64,000 nucleotides of DNA from Streptomyces sp. AC558_RSS880 (GTDB taxonomy: Bacteria > Actinomycetota > Actinomycetes > Streptomycetales > Streptomycetaceae). Where the stretch lies: the NCBI RefSeq assembly GCF_019049255.1, contig NZ_JAGMUJ010000003.1, forward strand, positions 1-64,000. Direction: 5' to 3'. Of this stretch, positions 1 to 8,402 are shown one piece after another; the first letter of the stretch is position 1; each line of letters opens with the position of its first letter. The translations under genes were made by a program, and so were the position numbers. Below the pieces are notes generated by a model, which was given only the letters and a program-made list of their open reading frames with translations, did no database searches and was not told where the DNA came from.

Positions 1-252
1 GGTGGTCAGCACGAGCACCTTCGCCGCGCCGTCGGCGGCGACGATCTCCCGCGTCGCGTCGATGCCGTTCAGTTCGGGCATGCGGATGTCCATGAGGACG
101 ACGTCGGGGGCGAGTTCGCGGACCCGCTCCACCGCCTCGCGGCCGTTGACGGCCTCGCCGACGACCTCGATGCCCGGCATCGCGTTGAGCAGGACCGAGA
201 AGCCCTCGCGCACCATCATCTGGTCGTCCGCGATCAGGACCCGGATGGTCAT
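1..252 (-). CDS. NarL/FixJ-type response regulator, 3' part cut by window edge
   Basis: Only the receiver domain is inside the window. The protein begins MTIRVLIADDQMMVREGF, with the acidic pair for Mg2+ at D9-D10. The phosphoacceptor Asp lies in the VVLMDIRMPE stretch and the Thr of LVLTT is present. The expected C-terminal LuxR-type HTH lies beyond base 1. The start ATG overlaps the stop of the upstream kinase (ATGA), so the two are translationally coupled and almost certainly cognate partners. It should be phosphorylated by that kinase and act as a cytoplasmic DNA-binding regulator; its targets are unknown. Confidence 0.9.
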   Translation of the reverse strand, partial: MTIRVLIADDQMMVREGFSVLLNAMPGIEVVGEAVNGREAVERVRELAPDVVLMDIRMPELNGIDATREIVAADGAAKVLVLTT

Positions 253-1592
253 GCGTCACCTTCGTTCACCGTGGCGACCGGCAGGAACACGGCGACCTCG
301 TAGCCGCCGTCGTCGGCCGGTCCTGCCGTCATCTCACCGTTCAGCATGGCGACCCGCTCGCGCATGCCGGTGATGCCGTGACCGGCGCCGGGCGAGGGTT
401 TGACGAGGCTCGGCTCGGGCGCTGGACCGTTGACGACGCGTACGCCGAGTCCGCCGAGGACGTACCCGATCTCGACGCGGGCGCTCGCGCCGGGCGCGTG
501 CCGCAGGCTGTTGCTCAGCGCCTCCTGCACGATCCGGTACGCCGACAGCTCCACGCCCTGCGGCAGCTCCCGCACCGCGCCGGTCACCACCTTCTCCACC
601 TCGAGACCGGCGTCGCGCACGTTGACGAGCAGGGCGTCCAGGTCGGCGAGGGTGGGCTGCGGGGCGTCCGGGGCCTCGTAGTCCTCGGCGCGGACCACGC
701 CGAGGATGCGGCGCAGCTCGGTGAGGGCGGCCACCGCGTTCTCGCGGATGGTGGCGAAGGCGCGCTCCAGCTCCGGCGGCGGGTTCTCCACCCGGTAGGG
801 CGCGGCCTCGGCCTGGATGGCGACCACCGACATGTGGTGGGCGACCACGTCGTGCAGCTCGCGGGCGATGGTGGTGCGCTCCTCAAGGAGCGTGCGCCGG
901 GACCGTTCGTGCGCGGTGACGGTCTGCTGGGCGGTCACCTCCTGCTCGGCGGTGCGGCGGACGTGCCAGAGGGAGACCACGAGCAGGGCGAACGCGGACG
1001 TCACCATCATGGGCGCACTGTTCGTGGCGTAGTACGACCCGCCGAGGACGCCGTCCGAGAGGAAGGCGTACACGCCGGTCAGGACCCACATCCAGGCGGC
1101 GGTGCGGGGCCGGGTGCGCAGCGCCACGACGACCAGCACCGCCAGGTGGCCGACGAACGCGCCGGGCATCCACGGCCAGTCGCCCTGACCGCTCTTGATC
1201 ACCGCGACCACCGGGGTCACCGCCAGGGACAGCCAGAACGCGCCGACCGGCCGGACCAGCGTGGTGAGCACCGGGAGCGCGCACAGCAGACCGATCAGCA
1301 GGGCCATCACGTCCCCGCCGGGCAGGCCGCTCGACAGCACGCCGGTCATCAGGGCGATCAGCGCCAGTACCCCCACCACCGCGTGCGGGAGGTGCTGCGC
1401 GGCCGACCGCGGCCGGGCGGGCAGCCGGCGGACGAACGGGCCGTCCGTGCGCCGGGGCGGCAGCGGGCGGTAGGCGAAGGGGTCGTGGAACAGGTCCTGG
1501 CGCAGTCCCCGCAGGGAGTTCCGGGCCAGCCGGTACTCCGGGCTGCGGGTCCCGGCTCCGTGCTGCTGCTGAGTCGTCTCGGTCACGCTCAC
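249..1592 (-). CDS. Sensor histidine kinase (HisKA_3/NarX-like)
   Basis: A membrane sensor kinase with several hydrophobic segments in the N-terminal half. A HisKA_3 dimerisation/phosphoacceptor box follows (RELHDVVAHHMSV, His acceptor), then a HATPase_c domain (N-box SNSLRHAP, G-box GHGITGMRER). Such kinases have no periplasmic sensor loop of note and pair with NarL-type regulators. The partner regulator is the overlapping gene ending the window at base 1. The start is uncertain. I use the GTG at 1592 (VSVTETTQQQ); a GTG at 1673, just after the preceding regulator's stop and a GAGAGG stretch, would add 27 residues. It belongs to a leftward run of kinase-regulator-kinase-regulator genes, suggesting duplication of a two-component pair. 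Confidence 0.9.
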   Translation of the reverse strand: MSVTETTQQQHGAGTRSPEYRLARNSLRGLRQDLFHDPFAYRPLPPRRTDGPFVRRLPARPRSAAQHLPHAVVGVLALIALMTGVLSSGLPGGDVMALLIGLLCALPVLTTLVRPVGAFWLSLAVTPVVAVIKSGQGDWPWMPGAFVGHLAVLVVVALRTRPRTAAWMWVLTGVYAFLSDGVLGGSYYATNSAPMMVTSAFALLVVSLWHVRRTAEQEVTAQQTVTAHERSRRTLLEERTTIARELHDVVAHHMSVVAIQAEAAPYRVENPPPELERAFATIRENAVAALTELRRILGVVRAEDYEAPDAPQPTLADLDALLVNVRDAGLEVEKVVTGAVRELPQGVELSAYRIVQEALSNSLRHAPGASARVEIGYVLGGLGVRVVNGPAPEPSLVKPSPGAGHGITGMRERVAMLNGEMTAGPADDGGYEVAVFLPVATVNEGDA

Positions 1593-1687
1593 ACGGTAGG
1601 CCGACCGGGTGAGGGCGGTCGTCCCCGCCGAGGCGGGTTCCCGGGCATCCGTCTCAAGTACTACACGGGCCACGCCCGGGTCGCCTC

Positions 1688-2350
1688 TCAGTACCCGGAG
1701 GGGCGGACCAGCCCCGACTCGTACGCGAACACCGCCGCCTGGGTGCGGTCCCGCAGGCCCAGTTTCACCAGGATGCGGCCGACGTGCGTCTTCACGGTCT
1801 GCTCGGCCACCACAAGACGTACCGCGATCTCCGCGTTGGACAGGCCCTGTGCGATCAGCGCGAGCACCTCCGTCTCGCGTTCGGTGAGGTCGCCCACGCG
1901 CTGCTTGAGGGGGCTGCGGGGTCTGGCGTCCAGCCGGGAGAACTCGGCGATCAGCCGGCGGGTGATCCCGGGCGCGAGCAGGGCGTCCCCGGCCGCCACC
2001 ACCCGCACCGCTTCAGCCAGTTGGTCGGCGGAGGCGTCCTTCAGCAGGAACCCGGAGGCCCCGGCGCGCAGCGCCTCGTACACGTACTCGTCGAGGTCGA
2101 AGGTGGTCAGTACGAGGACCTTGATGTCCGGGGTGGCATCGGTGATGAGGGCAGTGGCCTCGATGCCGCCGAGTTCGGGCATGCGGATGTCCATCAGGAC
2201 GACGTCCGGGGCGAGTTCGGCGACCTGCGCGACCGCGTCCACTCCGTTCACCGCCTGGCCGACGACCTCGATGTCGGGCTGTGTGTTCAGCAGCACGGTG
2301 AAGCCCTGCCGGACCATCTGCTGGTCGTCGGCTATCAGTACGCGGATCAT
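1688..2350 (-). CDS. NarL-type response regulator
   Basis: A complete 220-residue regulator. The receiver domain (MIRVLIADDQQMVRQGF; phosphoacceptor D in VVLMDIRMPEL; LVLTTFD) is followed by a LuxR-type HTH near residues 150-210 (LTERETEVLALIAQGLSNAEIA, then VKTHVGRILVKL). The start ATG overlaps the end of the kinase gene 2347-3681 by four bases, marking them as a cognate pair. The receiver is very similar to that of the regulator at 1-252, so the two pairs look like a tandem duplication. Its targets cannot be told from sequence. Confidence 0.93.
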   Translation of the reverse strand: MIRVLIADDQQMVRQGFTVLLNTQPDIEVVGQAVNGVDAVAQVAELAPDVVLMDIRMPELGGIEATALITDATPDIKVLVLTTFDLDEYVYEALRAGASGFLLKDASADQLAEAVRVVAAGDALLAPGITRRLIAEFSRLDARPRSPLKQRVGDLTERETEVLALIAQGLSNAEIAVRLVVAEQTVKTHVGRILVKLGLRDRTQAAVFAYESGLVRPSGY

Positions 2351-3681
2351 GCGGTGCCGTCCTGGGGAAGGGGGTCGGTGGCGGGCGGGGCGGTGGCGGG
2401 CGGGGCGGAGACCGGGAGGTAGGCGTCGACCTTGTAGCCCCGGCCGGTCCAGGGGCCGGCCGTCAGCCTGCCCCCCAGCATGACGGCCCGCTCCCGCATG
2501 CCGAGCAGCCCGTGCCCGGCGCCGGGGGACGGCGGCGCCTCCCGGTCCGGGCCGGTGTTGACGACCTTCACCCGCAGTCCCCGCGGATCGTAGGCCAGGG
2601 TGACGTGGGCGGTCGCGCCGGGCGCGTGCCGCAGCACGTTGCTCAGCGCCTCCTGCACGATCCGGTACGCCGACAGCTCCACGCCGGACGGCAGCGGACG
2701 CCGCTCGCCGGTGATCTGGGTGGTCACGGTCAGTCCGGCGGCGCGGGTGTTCTCCACCAGCGCCTCCAGCCGGTCGAGGGTGGGCTGCGGGGCGTCCGCG
2801 CGCTCGCCGGGGGCGGGGTGCTCGGAGCGCAGCACGTCCAGGACGCGGCGCAGTTCGGTGAGCGCCTCGACCGCGTTCTGCCGGATGCCGGCGAGGTTCT
2901 CCTTCAGCTCGTCGGGCGGGTCCTGGACGAGGTGCGGGGCGACCTGGGCCTGGATGGAGATCACCGACATGTGGTGGGCGACGACGTCGTGCAACTCCCG
3001 GGCGATACGGCTGCGTTCCTCGAGGAGGGTGCGCCGGGCGCGTTCCTCGGCGGTGAGCGTGGTCTGCCTGCCGAGTTCGGCGCGGGCCTCGCGGCGGCCG
3101 CGCAGGGCCGTGCCGAGCACGACGACGACGAAGAACAGGGTGACGGCGAGGTGGCCGGTGGGCTGGTAGTTCTGCCCTCCCACCAGCCCCTGGACGACAT
3201 AGGTGAGCAGCGAGGTCAGCGCCACCGCCTCGGCCGAGACGCGGCTGCGGACCCGCAGGGCGAGCAGCAGCAGGACGAACAGGTGGGCGATCAGCCCGGC
3301 CGAGGTCCAGGGCCAGGTGAACTTGTACTCGCCGGGGGCCATCCGGGCGCGCACCGCCATCGCCCCGAACACCGTGACCAGGAGCGACAGCCACCATGCC
3401 GGCACCGGCCGTCGCAGCGCGAGCACCATCGCGCCGCTCTGCCCGAGCGCGATCAGCAGGGCGAGCCCGAGGCCCAGTCCGCCGTGGTCGTACAACTGGG
3501 CCAGGTCGCCGAGGAAGACACCGAACGCGGCCAGGCACACGAACCCGTGCGGCACCCAGCGCAGCCACACCGAAGGGGGCAGCGGGTCCACTCGCCAGGT
3601 CCACAGGTCGTCCCGCAGCACGCCCAGCCACCGCCGGACGTACCCCGCCCCCTTGTCCGTCACACGGTTCAGCCTAGACAT
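2347..3681 (-). CDS. Sensor histidine kinase (HisKA_3)
   Basis: A 444-residue kinase with about four to six membrane segments in the first half. The phosphoacceptor box is IARELHDVVAHHMSVISIQ, and the HATPase_c region includes LSNVLRHAPGA and GAGHGLLGMRERAVML. ATG 3681 (MSRLNRVTDKG) is chosen as start; it overlaps the acyltransferase stop by eight bases, consistent with one leftward operon. An upstream ATG would extend the protein into that neighbour. It is a close paralogue of the kinase at 249-1592. The partner is the regulator at 1688-2350. No extracellular ligand-binding domain is evident, so the signal is probably envelope-derived, which is an inference from architecture only. Confidence 0.92.
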   Translation of the reverse strand: MSRLNRVTDKGAGYVRRWLGVLRDDLWTWRVDPLPPSVWLRWVPHGFVCLAAFGVFLGDLAQLYDHGGLGLGLALLIALGQSGAMVLALRRPVPAWWLSLLVTVFGAMAVRARMAPGEYKFTWPWTSAGLIAHLFVLLLLALRVRSRVSAEAVALTSLLTYVVQGLVGGQNYQPTGHLAVTLFFVVVVLGTALRGRREARAELGRQTTLTAEERARRTLLEERSRIARELHDVVAHHMSVISIQAQVAPHLVQDPPDELKENLAGIRQNAVEALTELRRVLDVLRSEHPAPGERADAPQPTLDRLEALVENTRAAGLTVTTQITGERRPLPSGVELSAYRIVQEALSNVLRHAPGATAHVTLAYDPRGLRVKVVNTGPDREAPPSPGAGHGLLGMRERAVMLGGRLTAGPWTGRGYKVDAYLPVSAPPATAPPATDPLPQDGTA

Positions 3682-4861
3682 GACGTACGTCCTTCGCCGT
3701 CGGCCGGTGGACACGGACCACCCGGGACCGTCCGCGCCGCCGCCCGCCCCCGCCCCGCTCCCACGACCGGAACGCCGCCCAGCAGACCGCGAGGGCGAGG
3801 ACGAACACCGGCAGCCACACCAGGCGGGCGGCGACCCAGCCGAGGCCGTCGGGGACGGTGTGCAGGCCGGGGAGGCGGCCGGCCAGGAGGCCGGTGGCGG
3901 TGGTCGCCATCAGGGCGGACTGGTGCCAGAGGAAAATCGTCATCGCGGAGAGGTTGACCAGCGCCACCGCCGCCCACGCGACGGGACGCCGCATCGCGCC
4001 GCGCAGCCGGTCCCGCAGCAGCAGCGCGAGCCCGCACTGGGCGAGGCCGAAGGTGACGGCGGCCAGCGTCGGCGGGTTGAGGTTGGAGACACCGGCGCCC
4101 GGGACGCCGACCATCGACGCCGGGTAGCCGGCCCAGGCGACGAGCGCGGCCGTGGCGGCCGTACCGGAGAGCAGGAGGATCCAGCCGGACCTGCGGCGTT
4201 CCAGCTCGCCGCGCGTCCAGGCCGCGCCCAGGGCGTACGGCACCAGCCAGCCGGCCGCCAGGTTCAACCAGCCGAGCCAGGCGGGCGCGCCGAGGCCGAA
4301 GCGGAGCAGGTCGACGTGGAGGACGACGGCGAGCGGCCACAGCGGGTGGAGGCGGGCCAGCAACGGGGTCGCGGCGGTGAGTGCGGCGAAGACCAGCAGG
4401 AACCACAGCGGCGACAGGGCCAGCTTCACCAGCGTGCGGACGGTCGCGTACTCGGCCCCGGAGAGCAGCAGTACGGCGGTGACGGCCGTCCACAGGAGGA
4501 GGACGGCGACGACCGGCTTGAACAGCCGGACCAGCCGGCCGTGCAGCCAGCGGCGGTACGGGATGCCGCGGGCGCGGGACGAGGCGTACCCGCGGGTCGC
4601 CACATGGCCGCCGACCAGGAAGAACACGGCGAGGGTCTGGAACGCCCAGGACACGGGCGCCAGCCACGGCAGGTGCTGGAGCGGGCTGGCCGTGTGCAGG
4701 GTGCGGCCGTCCGCGACGAGGGCGGTGACCAGCCAGTGGCCGAGGACGACACCGAGGACGGCGCCGGCGCGCAGGGCGTCCACGGCACGGTCGCGATGGT
4801 CCGGGGTGGCCGCGTCGACGCGCTCGGCGGCGCCGCGTACCACGGCTGTGAGGCGGCTCAT
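3674..4861 (-). CDS. Membrane acyltransferase, acyltransferase-3 family
   Basis: A polytopic protein of 395 residues with about ten membrane segments. The N-terminal RAVDALRAGAVLGVVLGHWLV contains the conserved RxxxxxRxxxxxxVxxxH arrangement of OafA/YrhL-type acyltransferases; the catalytic-type His is in GHW. The family moves acyl groups (often acetyl) onto cell-surface sugars or lipids at the inner membrane. The start overlaps the stop of the upstream hydrolase (ATGA) and the end overlaps the downstream kinase start, so all are likely co-transcribed. Substrate unknown. The pairing with a secreted hydrolase and a two-component system suggests an envelope role, by context only. Confidence 0.85.
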   Translation of the reverse strand: MSRLTAVVRGAAERVDAATPDHRDRAVDALRAGAVLGVVLGHWLVTALVADGRTLHTASPLQHLPWLAPVSWAFQTLAVFFLVGGHVATRGYASSRARGIPYRRWLHGRLVRLFKPVVAVLLLWTAVTAVLLLSGAEYATVRTLVKLALSPLWFLLVFAALTAATPLLARLHPLWPLAVVLHVDLLRFGLGAPAWLGWLNLAAGWLVPYALGAAWTRGELERRRSGWILLLSGTAATAALVAWAGYPASMVGVPGAGVSNLNPPTLAAVTFGLAQCGLALLLRDRLRGAMRRPVAWAAVALVNLSAMTIFLWHQSALMATTATGLLAGRLPGLHTVPDGLGWVAARLVWLPVFVLALAVCWAAFRSWERGGGGRRRGRSRVVRVHRPTAKDVRHV

Positions 4862-6006
4862 GAGGTCACCTCCGGGGTCTCGCCGAGGACGATCCGGGTG
4901 AGGTTGGCCAGGGAGGTGGAGCCGGGGGCGAAGTAGTCGCTGTGACCGCCGTCGCCGGCCGCGAAGACCCGGGCGCCGAAGGCCGGGGAGACGGGGTCGG
5001 TGCCGAAGCCGACGGTGGTGCCGAGGACGTCGACGCTGAGGTGGGGGACGTTCCCGATCCAGTCGTCGGCACCCCGGGCGGCCCAGACCCGGGCCCGGGT
5101 GCGCAGGGCGGCGGCGGTGTCGGCACCGGTGCCGGGGCTGCCGAGGAGGGCGATGTCGTCGACGTCGAGTCCCCCGGCGGCTTCGGCGCAGACGACGGAG
5201 CCGTAGGAGTGGCAGAGGAGGGAGACACGGGCGCGCGGTCCGGCGACGGCCCGCACGTCGCTCACCGCCTCCCGCAGTCCGGGGGCGGCTTCCTCCGCCC
5301 GGTCGGTGGTGGCGACGGTGGTGCTGACGGTGCCGGGGGTCTCGTAGCCGAGCCAGGCCACGACGGCCGTCCGCGTACCGGCCGGGGTCTCTCGGGCCAG
5401 CCGCTCGTGCAGGGCGAGGGCTGTCGCGCGGAACCGGCCGTAGGTGTCGATGCCGGTGTCGGAACCGGGGACGAGGACGGCGACACGGTCGGCGTGCGCG
5501 AGGTCCCCGAGCACCTCGGTGACCAGCCCGGACCCCCGCCCGTCGAAGTACAGCAACTGCCGCCCGGCCAGCGCGCGATCGGCGTCGGCCCGCCGCCGGT
5601 CCCCGTACGCGTCGGCCATACGGGCGGCTTCCTCGGCGTTGGCCCGGTTGGCGGCGTAGATCGCGTCAAGGCTCGCTGCGGAAGGCCCCGCGAGCACGAC
5701 AGGCGGAGGCGCGGGCACCTGCGCCCGAGCCGCCCCGGCCAGCGGTACGGCCACGGCCCCGGCGACAAGCAGCGCGAGAGCACTACGCCGCCACCGTGCA
5801 CCGCGGGCAGTCGTGTCATCGTTCCCGCGGACAGTCGTGTCGTCGTTCCCGCGGGCAGTCGTGCCGCTGGGGCGGCACGGGTGGGCGATGGGGGTCCCCC
5901 CGCTCGAGCGGAGCCGAGAGTGGGGGAGGCACCCCGCAAGCGCCGGGCCGCGCGACCCACCCTCGGCCGACCCCAACGCGGGGAACCCCTCACGCTCGCG
6001 CACCAT
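4858..6006 (-). CDS. Secreted alpha/beta hydrolase, DUF1023-like, with a repeat-derived N-terminal extension
   Basis: The C-terminal two thirds is an alpha/beta hydrolase with nucleophile elbow LLCHSYGS and a late GGHSDYF carrying the likely catalytic His. This matches the DUF1023 family found in actinobacteria. ATG 6006 is preceded by GGGAGG at proper spacing, better than the ATG at 6036. The signal-peptide-like stretch (ARWRRSALALLVAGAVAVPLA) begins only about 70 residues in. The intervening residues are encoded by a dispersed DNA repeat and a 24-bp tandem repeat giving GNDDTT units. No canonical in-frame start lies between the repeat and the signal. Either the extension is tolerated or the true start is non-canonical. 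Heads the leftward operon to base 1. Confidence 0.8.
   Translation of the reverse strand: MVREREGFPALGSAEGGSRGPALAGCLPHSRLRSSGGTPIAHPCRPSGTTARGNDDTTVRGNDDTTARGARWRRSALALLVAGAVAVPLAGAARAQVPAPPPVVLAGPSAASLDAIYAANRANAEEAARMADAYGDRRRADADRALAGRQLLYFDGRGSGLVTEVLGDLAHADRVAVLVPGSDTGIDTYGRFRATALALHERLARETPAGTRTAVVAWLGYETPGTVSTTVATTDRAEEAAPGLREAVSDVRAVAGPRARVSLLCHSYGSVVCAEAAGGLDVDDIALLGSPGTGADTAAALRTRARVWAARGADDWIGNVPHLSVDVLGTTVGFGTDPVSPAFGARVFAAGDGGHSDYFAPGSTSLANLTRIVLGETPEVTS
5803..5958. repeat. Dispersed repeat copy 1 plus 24-bp tandem units
   Basis: Bases 5803-5826 and 5827-5850 are near-identical 24-mers (GCGGRCAGTCGTGTCRTCGTTCCC pattern, written here as a pattern), followed by a partial third unit. 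From 5845 the sequence matches 14005-14118 over about 114 bases in the same orientation. The match includes GTGCCG...CGGCAC, CGCTCGAGCG and a GGGGGAGGCACCCC stretch. It contains short palindromes and lies inside the coding region of the hydrolase. Confidence 0.85.
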
Positions 6007-6156
6007 GCCGCCGTACCTCCCCCTCCGCCCGCCCATCGGGCTTACTGGAAAGGGAAGTTACGGAGCCGCGTGTGTAACCCACGTCCCGCCTGGGGACTCA
6101 CCTGAGCGGTAGCTCTCAGGTACTACGGGTATGACCGGGCGGCGCCACGAGGGTGC

Positions 6157-7026
6157 TCACCAGGCGAGCTGGGCAATCTCCTCCGCCACCACCGCACACG
6201 CGTCCGCCACCGGATCGATCAGCGGAAAGTGCCCGACGTCCTCCAGCAACGTCAGCCCCACCACTTCCCCGGCCTTCGCCGCCGCCTCCGCGTACGCCTC
6301 GGCGACCGCCTGCGGAACCACGGTGTCGGTACGTCCCTGCACCAGGGTGGTGGCGATCCCGGTGGGCAGCAGCACCCCGGGATCGGCATGCGGCCGGCGC
6401 TCGGCGAAGTGATCGTCGCCGCCCAGCAGTTGCCGCACCGCGCCCCCGCACACATCCAGCTTGTCGGCGATCTCGAAGTCCGCGATCGGGGCGAGGACGA
6501 CGACGCCGCGCAGCGGCGCGGGCCCGTCCGTGCGCCAGGGGGAGCCGGCCGGCAGGACGTGCCGCGCGGCGGCCCACAGCGCCAGGTGGCCACCGGCCGA
6601 GTGACCGGTGAGCACGACGCGCCGCGGGTCGGCCCGCGGCACGTGCTCCCGCACCAGCGCCGGCAGCGCGTCCAGCGCGGCGGCGACGTCGTCGAAGGTG
6701 TCGGGCCACCGCCCCGCGACCGGATCACCGCCGCCGGACTCCCCCGCCCCGCGCCGGTATTCGACATTGGCCACGGCGAAGCCCCGCCCGGCCAGGAACG
6801 CCGCGAACGGACTGATGTGACGCCGGTCGTACGACGCGCGCCAGGCACCGCCGTGCAGCACGACCACCACCGGAGCGGGCCCGCCCTCGGCACGCGGCGC
6901 GTAGAAGTCGATCAGCTGGTCCGGGTCGTCGCCGTAGGCCACCGTGGCGTCGGGGTCGACGGGCGGGTGGGAGAAGGCCGACTCCTCCTCGGCGGCGGCC
7001 CGGGCGGCTGCGACGTCGTCCGTCAT
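6157..7026 (-). CDS. Kynurenine formamidase (arylformamidase), alpha/beta hydrolase
   Basis: Predicted to hydrolyse N-formyl-L-kynurenine to kynurenine and formate, step two of tryptophan breakdown. The 289-residue alpha/beta hydrolase has the oxyanion-hole motif VLHGGAW, nucleophile elbow GHSAGG, a LVQGRTDTVVP segment carrying the acid, and a catalytic His in DVGHFPL. These features match esterase/formamidase-type members. Identification as formamidase rests mostly on its place next to kynureninase and tryptophan 2,3-dioxygenase, all leftward. The same trio is known in S. coelicolor to convert tryptophan to anthranilate. ATG 7026 follows GAGAGG at good spacing. A 173-bp gap separates it from kynureninase, so it could have its own promoter. 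Confidence 0.85.
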   Translation of the reverse strand: MTDDVAAARAAAEEESAFSHPPVDPDATVAYGDDPDQLIDFYAPRAEGGPAPVVVVLHGGAWRASYDRRHISPFAAFLAGRGFAVANVEYRRGAGESGGGDPVAGRWPDTFDDVAAALDALPALVREHVPRADPRRVVLTGHSAGGHLALWAAARHVLPAGSPWRTDGPAPLRGVVVLAPIADFEIADKLDVCGGAVRQLLGGDDHFAERRPHADPGVLLPTGIATTLVQGRTDTVVPQAVAEAYAEAAAKAGEVVGLTLLEDVGHFPLIDPVADACAVVAEEIAQLAW

Positions 7027-7199
7027 GCCTCAACCTCTCAGCGATACGAAGTACGTGACGGACCATGCGGGAACGCGGCCGTTTGGCCGGGACGGTATCA
7101 GCACGCCCACGTGCGCCGACATGGGGATGTCACGCTCGGTCAGCGGGCCCGGGAGCGACACCGTACGGCGTCACCCCCGGCCCCCGCCCGCGCCGGTAC

Positions 7200-8402
7200 C
7201 TACGCCAGCACCTCCGCCAGCACCCGCGCCGCCCGCTCCACGTCCGCGAACCCGACGTACAGCGGGGTGAAGCCGAAGCGGAGCACGTCCGGGTGGCGGA
7301 AGTCGCCGACCACGCCCCGCTCGATCAGCCGCTTCATCACGTCACCGGCGTCCGGGCAGCGCAGGGCGACCTGGCTGCCCCGCTCCCCGTGCGCACGCGG
7401 GGTCACGCATGCGACCCTGCCCCCGGGGACGTACTCCTCGACGCACTCCAGGAAGAAGTCCGTCAGCGCGAGGGACTTGGCCCGCACCGCGTCGATCGTC
7501 ACCCCGTCCCAGACCTCGAGGGCCGCCTCCAGGGCGAGCATGGAGAGGATGTCCGGGGTGCCGACCCGCCCGCGCACCGCGCCCGCCGCCGGTTCGTACC
7601 CGGGGCGCATGCCGAAGGGCTCCGCGTGGGAGTTCCAGCCGGGCAGCGGGGAGTCGAAGCGGTCCTGCAGATCCGCGCGCACGTACAGGAACGCCGGTGA
7701 ACCGGGGCCGCCGTTCAGGTACTTGTAGGTGCAGCCGACCGCCAGGTCCACGCCGTGCTCGTCCAGGCCCACCGGCAGCGCGCCCGCGCTGTGGCACAGG
7801 TCCCAGACGACGTACGCCCCCGCCGCGTGCACGGCGGCCGTCAGCGACGGCAGGTCGTGCAGCCGGCCGGTGCGGTAGTCGACGTGGTTGAGCAGCACGG
7901 CGGCCGTACGCCCGCCGAGCGCGTCGGGGATCTCGGCCGGGGGCACCGGACGCAGCGTGCAACCGGTCATCCGGGCCGCCGACCCGGCGATGTAGCCGTC
8001 CGTGGGGAACGTGGTCGCGTCGACCACGATCTCGTCCCGCCCGGGACCCCCGTCGTCCGTCGGCCGTGCCAGCCGTACCGCGCCCACCAGTGCCTTGAAC
8101 ACGTTGACGCTGGTCGAGTCGCCGACCACGATCTGTCCGGCCGCCGCGCCGACCAGCGGCGCGATCCGGTCACCGATCCGTTCCGGCGCCGTCCACCAGC
8201 CGCCCTCGGTCCAGGACCGGATGCGCAGCTCGCCCCACTGCCGGCGCACCACGTCCTCGACCCGGCCGGGGACGGCGACCGGCAGCGCGCCCAGCGAGTT
8301 GCCGTCGAGGTAGACGACGTCGTCGAGGACGAACTCGGCGCGTTTGGCGGCCAGTTCGTCGGAGGCGTCCAGCTTCTCGGCCTTCATCACGAGCTCAGAC
8401 AT
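7200..8402 (-). CDS. kynU: Kynureninase
   Basis: A PLP enzyme that cleaves kynurenine to anthranilate and alanine. The length of 400 residues is typical. Visible motifs are YLDGNSLGALP near the N-terminus, the PLP aspartate region VVWDLCHSAGA, and the Schiff-base lysine region VGCTYKYLNGGPGSPAFLYV. Its ATG overlaps the stop of the dioxygenase gene by eight bases, so the two are translationally coupled. Anthranilate from this route can feed quinoline or tryptophan-derived antibiotic pathways in streptomycetes (general knowledge). No such pathway lies in the window. Confidence 0.95.
   Translation of the reverse strand: MSELVMKAEKLDASDELAAKRAEFVLDDVVYLDGNSLGALPVAVPGRVEDVVRRQWGELRIRSWTEGGWWTAPERIGDRIAPLVGAAAGQIVVGDSTSVNVFKALVGAVRLARPTDDGGPGRDEIVVDATTFPTDGYIAGSAARMTGCTLRPVPPAEIPDALGGRTAAVLLNHVDYRTGRLHDLPSLTAAVHAAGAYVVWDLCHSAGALPVGLDEHGVDLAVGCTYKYLNGGPGSPAFLYVRADLQDRFDSPLPGWNSHAEPFGMRPGYEPAAGAVRGRVGTPDILSMLALEAALEVWDGVTIDAVRAKSLALTDFFLECVEEYVPGGRVACVTPRAHGERGSQVALRCPDAGDVMKRLIERGVVGDFRHPDVLRFGFTPLYVGFADVERAARVLAEVLA

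Noticed and set aside
378..2483. A 701-codon open frame on the plus strand across the kinase and regulator genes
   Set aside because: It is antisense to well-supported genes, lacks motifs, and is rich in Arg, Gly and Pro, as is typical of shadow frames in GC-rich DNA.
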